From Conidiobolus incongruus B7586 (Eukaryota > Entomophthoromycota > Entomophthoromycetes > Entomophthorales > Conidiobolaceae), in NCBI GenBank assembly GCA_000697335.1, contig JNEM01006624.1, forward strand, positions 1 to 11,978: a stretch of DNA of 11,978 nt. Direction: 5' to 3'. Every line of letters starts with the position of its first letter. Position 1 is the stretch's first letter. Below the pieces are notes generated by a model that searched no databases, was not told the DNA's origin, and was given only the letters and a program-made list of their open reading frames with translations. This document shows, piece by piece, positions 7,453 to 11,978 of this stretch. Both the position numbers and the translations under genes were made by a program.

Positions 7453-7760
7453 CTGAATATAATTAAATGAAAATGTCAACAATTAAGTAACAACACTAAA
7501 GGAAGGAATTAACAAATATACACTAAAAAATGCTACTTGAAATTGAAGTAACTAAAACTTAAACAGGAGCAGTATTTATAGAATTGAACAAATTCAAATT
7601 ATGTGAAAATTCAATTACATTTGTGCTTGTAATAGGGTAAGATATGTGGATTGAGTAAAAGGTGGGTGGTTGGATGATGAAATTGATAACAACTCAATTA
7701 ACTAACCTAATTGTCACTACTTCTGCACTGATTGGTTAGTGCTTATCATTGATAGGAATA
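7453..7760 (-). promoter_or_regulatory. Promoter region of the Ser-rich gene
   Basis: TATAAATA lies at 7580-7573 on the minus strand, about 120 bp before the ATG, a normal distance for a fungal TATA box. The DNA to about 7760 is less AT-rich than what follows, which fits a regulatory region. No repeated operator-like element is evident. Confidence 0.55.
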
Positions 7761-10700
7761 ACACTCTATTTGTAACATCCTAAATTACTTCTATTTAATT
7801 AATAACTCTTAATAGAAATTTCATATTATACTCAATTCTGAACTAAATTTAAATAGTTTCAATTGTATATTGTTGTTTAATCAAGGGTATTAAATATTTC
7901 AATAAGTTTAAACATATTCTCCCTTAATGAAACTGTATTGTATTTTTCTATTTTTTTGGATAATTATGAGATGACTGCATTTTATTAAAATGAAATAGAA
8001 TACCCGAAGCTGAGTTAATAAACTTAATTTATAATATTATTTTTACTTTAATTGATTTTAAAAAAGATTAACAAAATAATTTCGAGTTACTTGAGTAGTT
8101 TTATTATTTCTTATTTAATATTTTAAGTTACATTGATATAAAAAATATAATAAAAATTCTATACACAAATACAAAAATAATATTTTTAATCCGTTCATTG
8201 TTGCTCTTTTAAACCAGTATGAGTTTAATATTTTTAACCCTAATAATTTGTTAATTTTTGTAATTTTCAGGGTATATTAGCTTGCATTTATAAGGGTCAT
8301 TGCTCAATATATTTAATCAGTAACTTAAAAGTCGACCATTTTATATTTCGTAATATTGAAGATTGATTATATAAACTAAAGAAACCTCTAATAATCCAAA
8401 TCCAATAGGAGTAAAGAAGTGACTATAATCAATTATATTATTTCTCCTTCAACTGTTCTTAATGATTTCATTTATAATCAATGCATGATAATGATCAATA
8501 ATGGATATATTCAAACATGAAATCAGTTGAAAACCTCAATCTGAAATAGAAATTCAAGAAAAATAATCCACTGCTTACGGATGATTTTAAGAATAAAAAC
8601 CCTATATTAAAAAGATTTAGATCAAAATATCTATATTGGAAAATATCTTGAGAAAATATCAATCTAATTACTAAATTTGGTAAATGATAAATACAAGTAA
8701 AATTTCAAAATAGTAAATATATTTTATATTATTGAAATTATAGAATAAAAAATATATATATATTCAGTTTTAATATCTAAAAAAATATATGAATTTTTAA
8801 AATAATTTTAAATAACTTTTATTAAAATATTATATTAAAATGATTAAAGGATACAATCTTAATTAAAATTTGAATTATATATGTATATATCAATGCAAAA
8901 TACAGTCACAAAATTTATATAAAATGAGGTCATATATGAATAAATAGTGGAGATAGTATTAGTTATACATCATAATAAACTTTAAAAAATATCAAATTTT
9001 TTTGAAAATTATTTGTATAATAAAATCTTAATTAATACATATTAATATTCTATAATACTTGATCTACGATTTATTCATAAATAACATTTAAGATTTCTAA
9101 TTCTATAATTGATAGTAAACTAATGTTTATTATTAATTGATTAAAACTATATTATGTTTTTTATATCAAATATAATTGATAAGTTTGATGTTAATTATAG
9201 TACTAATTGTCAAAATATAATATTCTTGAAAAAATTAATTAATCAACAATATTACACATGTCTAATCATTGGGTTATATTATGTAATTGGAAAGTATATT
9301 TATTTAACTTTAATTAACAAATGTTATTTGGATGTATATCAAATAATTCAAGTATAAATTCAATATAAGAGATATAAACTAAAATAATAATTTATTATAT
9401 TTAAAATATTTTAAGATTTTTATTTGGAAAATTTAATAAAAATAACTTTAAGATAATTTTAATGATATTTAAATTTTCCTTTAAAAAATTAAATAATAAA
9501 CAAAATAAATTGATTTGTTTTGATCTTATTAATTTTATTATTATTAATGGATAATTTTTATTAAAATGGGTTTTAATTAAATTCGTATTGTTAATTTGAT
9601 ATATTAAAAAATAATGGTAATTATGTTATTAAATGGTAATTAATTTTTTTTATTAATATTTTAATATTAGCTTATTATATATGTGGATAATATTTCGTAT
9701 TAATAATTACTACTTAATCATTTATTAAACATAAAATTGATTGATTTATGATATTTGAAATAAATCTTCAACATGTAAAATGTACTTAAAGAAAATAGTG
9801 ATTTGAAATCAAAATAAACTGAATAATGATAAAACGTTATGAATTGAACAGTATTTTATATACTTTCTTTCTAATTATAAACAGATATTTCAGACCATTG
9901 ATTCAATATAATTTAAATTAATTGTAAATAACAGATATGCAAATAGATTGATAGATTAAAGGCTTAATTTTGTATTTGATATAAATGAAAATTCACAATA
10001 ATTGGTTAATCATGTAATTCACTATATATAGATATATCCGCAGCATTATTTTGTTACAGAAAAACTATTGAAAAATATAATATAAAGCCGCATCTTATAA
10101 CTTTATCCTTTATTCGATATCTTTCTTTACAATTACTTATTATCTGATTTTAAGATCGGTATTAATTTTATATTTGTATTTATATTAAAAAACAAGTTCT
10201 ATTAATAATTTTCCCAGTGCATTATTCACTTTAATAATCAACAATCTAAATACTATATATTAAAGAAATGTAACTAAATTATTTTAAGTATACGTGTAAA
10301 ATATTGTTATTAGCTATATCAATTTAATTGATTTTATAATTTCAAAATGAAAACAAAAAAATATTTTAACCAGATTATGATCTTTAATTTAATCCATTAT
10401 ATTTATGAATAATTTTTTTGCATAATTTTAATCAAAAAAAATTTTCTTTTTTAAAAATTTATTCAAAAATTGATTGGTTATTGATAAATTAAAATTTTTA
10501 TATTAATTTATGGCAAAATTTGATTAATATTTGTTTTAAAATAATTTAATTTTATTAAAAAAATTTTTGAACCATTTTTTAAATTTTTTTATCAATATAT
10601 ATATGTGTATATATACATTATTCTCAATAAATTAATATTTAATAGAATTATCATAAAAATATTATTTTTGCTAGATAATAATGTGCCAATTCATTTGAAT

Positions 10701-11978
10701 GATTATTAATTAATATTGCCAATTCAGCCTTCTTGACTGATTTTTTTTAAAAATAACTAATATTCAATATTTTAATAATATTACTCAATGACCTAGTTCG
10801 TTATATTTGGAGAATATTAAAGGAAAATAACTATGGTAATTTGAAAGTTAAAGCTAATATATAAATTAATATCACTGTATTTTTGAATTTTAAAAAGTGT
10901 TAAAATAAATCAATTTATAATATTTTAGATATTTTTTTATTTGATTTAAATAAAGTAAAATGATTTTTTAAAAATTTTTATAATTTATTCTATTTTTAAA
11001 TTTATATAAAATATTAGAAATATTTTTATTTATATTAAATTTAAAATTATTTTATTTATAAGATACGGTTAATAATTAGTTCAAGTTTATAAACAAGTAT
11101 TTAGATTTTCATGAATACGATTATTCTCTATTATTAAGAATTTTCAATTATACTAGGGCGATTGTTACCTTGAATTCATTCAAACTATTAAAACTCATAT
11201 TATTCATATCACAAAAAATTAATAGAATTAAATGAATTATAATTATATGGTATTGATATTAGTAAAATTTAAATTTATTTATTGTATTAATGAAGCGTAT
11301 CTTTTGTATATATGAGATTAGTATATTTATTAATTTAATATAATTGTTAATTTTATTCTAATTATTTGTGATTTTCATCTTTTATAAAACATAAATTGCT
11401 ATAGATCGATTAAAATTTATGGAATGGGTTATAATAATATCTTAAAATCTCAATATCTCAATATCTCATTAACTATATTATGTATTTTAGCACATTTGAA
11501 TAACTTTTTCTTATATTATTGTTATTATAAAAATTCTAATTCAATTTGTGATAATTTTAATCTGTTGAATTAATTAACAAAAGCTTTTCTAACCTTGTAA
11601 TAAAAGAAGCTATACTTTATTAAATTATGTAATATAAATAATATTATATTTGAATTATCATATAAAATAAACTATAATATAAATATTAAACTCTAACTTT
11701 ATTTTTATCAATAATATAATTTAAACTTTTTAATATTTTAAATTGCTAAAATCAATTTAATTAATCTTTAAAATATTATAATATTCTTTCTTGCAAATCC
11801 ATTGACATAAGTTATTAATTATGGTATTAGTTATAAGGTTAAGTAAATAAATTTCTATTTAAAATTATTTCAATTTTTTATAGTTACAAATTAGATTATA
11901 AATAAAATCATATTTTTTTTAAACTAATAACCATATTTATAAGTTAATTATTTATACATAATATAATATAATTTAAAA
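7761..11978. other. Gene-free, extremely AT-rich region (about 4.2 kb)
   Basis: No supportable gene on either strand. The only longer frame, 67 codons at 9154-9357, has the Ile/Tyr/Leu/Asn make-up expected of random AT-rich DNA. The region holds many alternating A and T tracts, for example around 10430-10460 and 10555-10590, and a TA/TG microsatellite at about 10594-10617. TGCCAATTCA occurs twice (10684-10693 and 10719-10728). No tRNA, transposon end or tandem satellite was seen. It could be a plain intergenic desert, an origin-rich segment or part of a larger heterochromatic region continuing beyond the window. Confidence 0.6.

Noticed and set aside
9154-9357. 67-codon frame in the AT-rich desert
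   Set aside because: Make-up (Ile, Tyr, Leu, Asn, Lys) is that of random AT-rich DNA, with no promoter, no composition rise and no recognisable motif.
10594-10617. TA/TG microsatellite and other A/T runs as mobile-element ends
   Set aside because: No paired terminal repeats, target duplications or coding remnants were found around them.

Overview
The window looks like nuclear DNA from an AT-rich fungus, probably not a hemiascomycete yeast. The evidence is short 61-66 bp introns with GTAAGT-like donors, compact genes with TATA boxes and pyrimidine-rich 5' tracts, a eukaryotic tRNA with internal A and B boxes, and a recognisable origin recognition complex gene. Gene-free DNA is visibly much richer in A and T than the coding parts. 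CTG appears to be read as leucine, and nothing suggests a bacterial or organellar source. The exact lineage cannot be set from the sequence alone.

Layout. Positions 1-180 hold a weak open frame cut by the window edge. Positions 440-3939 (+) hold a four-exon gene for origin recognition complex subunit 3 (ORC3), 1103 codons long. Its N-terminal third is unusual: eight AT-hook motifs plus a ninth decayed one, separated by acidic Asn-rich spacers, then an acidic stretch, then the ordinary ORC3 core. Facing it, a small minus-strand gene (4405-4148) encodes an unrecognised 85-residue protein with one possible membrane segment. Its 5' region carries a TATA box, a CT tract and two hairpins. Divergent from it lies tRNA-Thr(AGT) at 4765-4837 (+). 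After about 900 bp of AT-rich spacer comes a GC-richer island (5752-6337) with competing short open frames on both strands and no clear gene model. A 356-codon Ser-rich minus-strand gene of unknown function follows (7452-6382). From about 7760 to the end there are some 4.2 kb of extremely AT-rich DNA with no supportable gene.

Main point. ORC3 carrying an AT-hook array is the standout feature. Fission yeast places nine AT-hooks on a different ORC subunit, Orc4, and uses them to bind AT-rich origins. This gene therefore looks like an independent solution to the same problem, found in an AT-rich genome and a few kilobases from a long AT-rich gene desert that would be a natural target. The ORC3 assignment and exon joins are strong. 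The DNA-binding role is inferred from known motif behaviour, and the origin idea is speculation. No mobile element, viral fossil, CRISPR array or rRNA was found.
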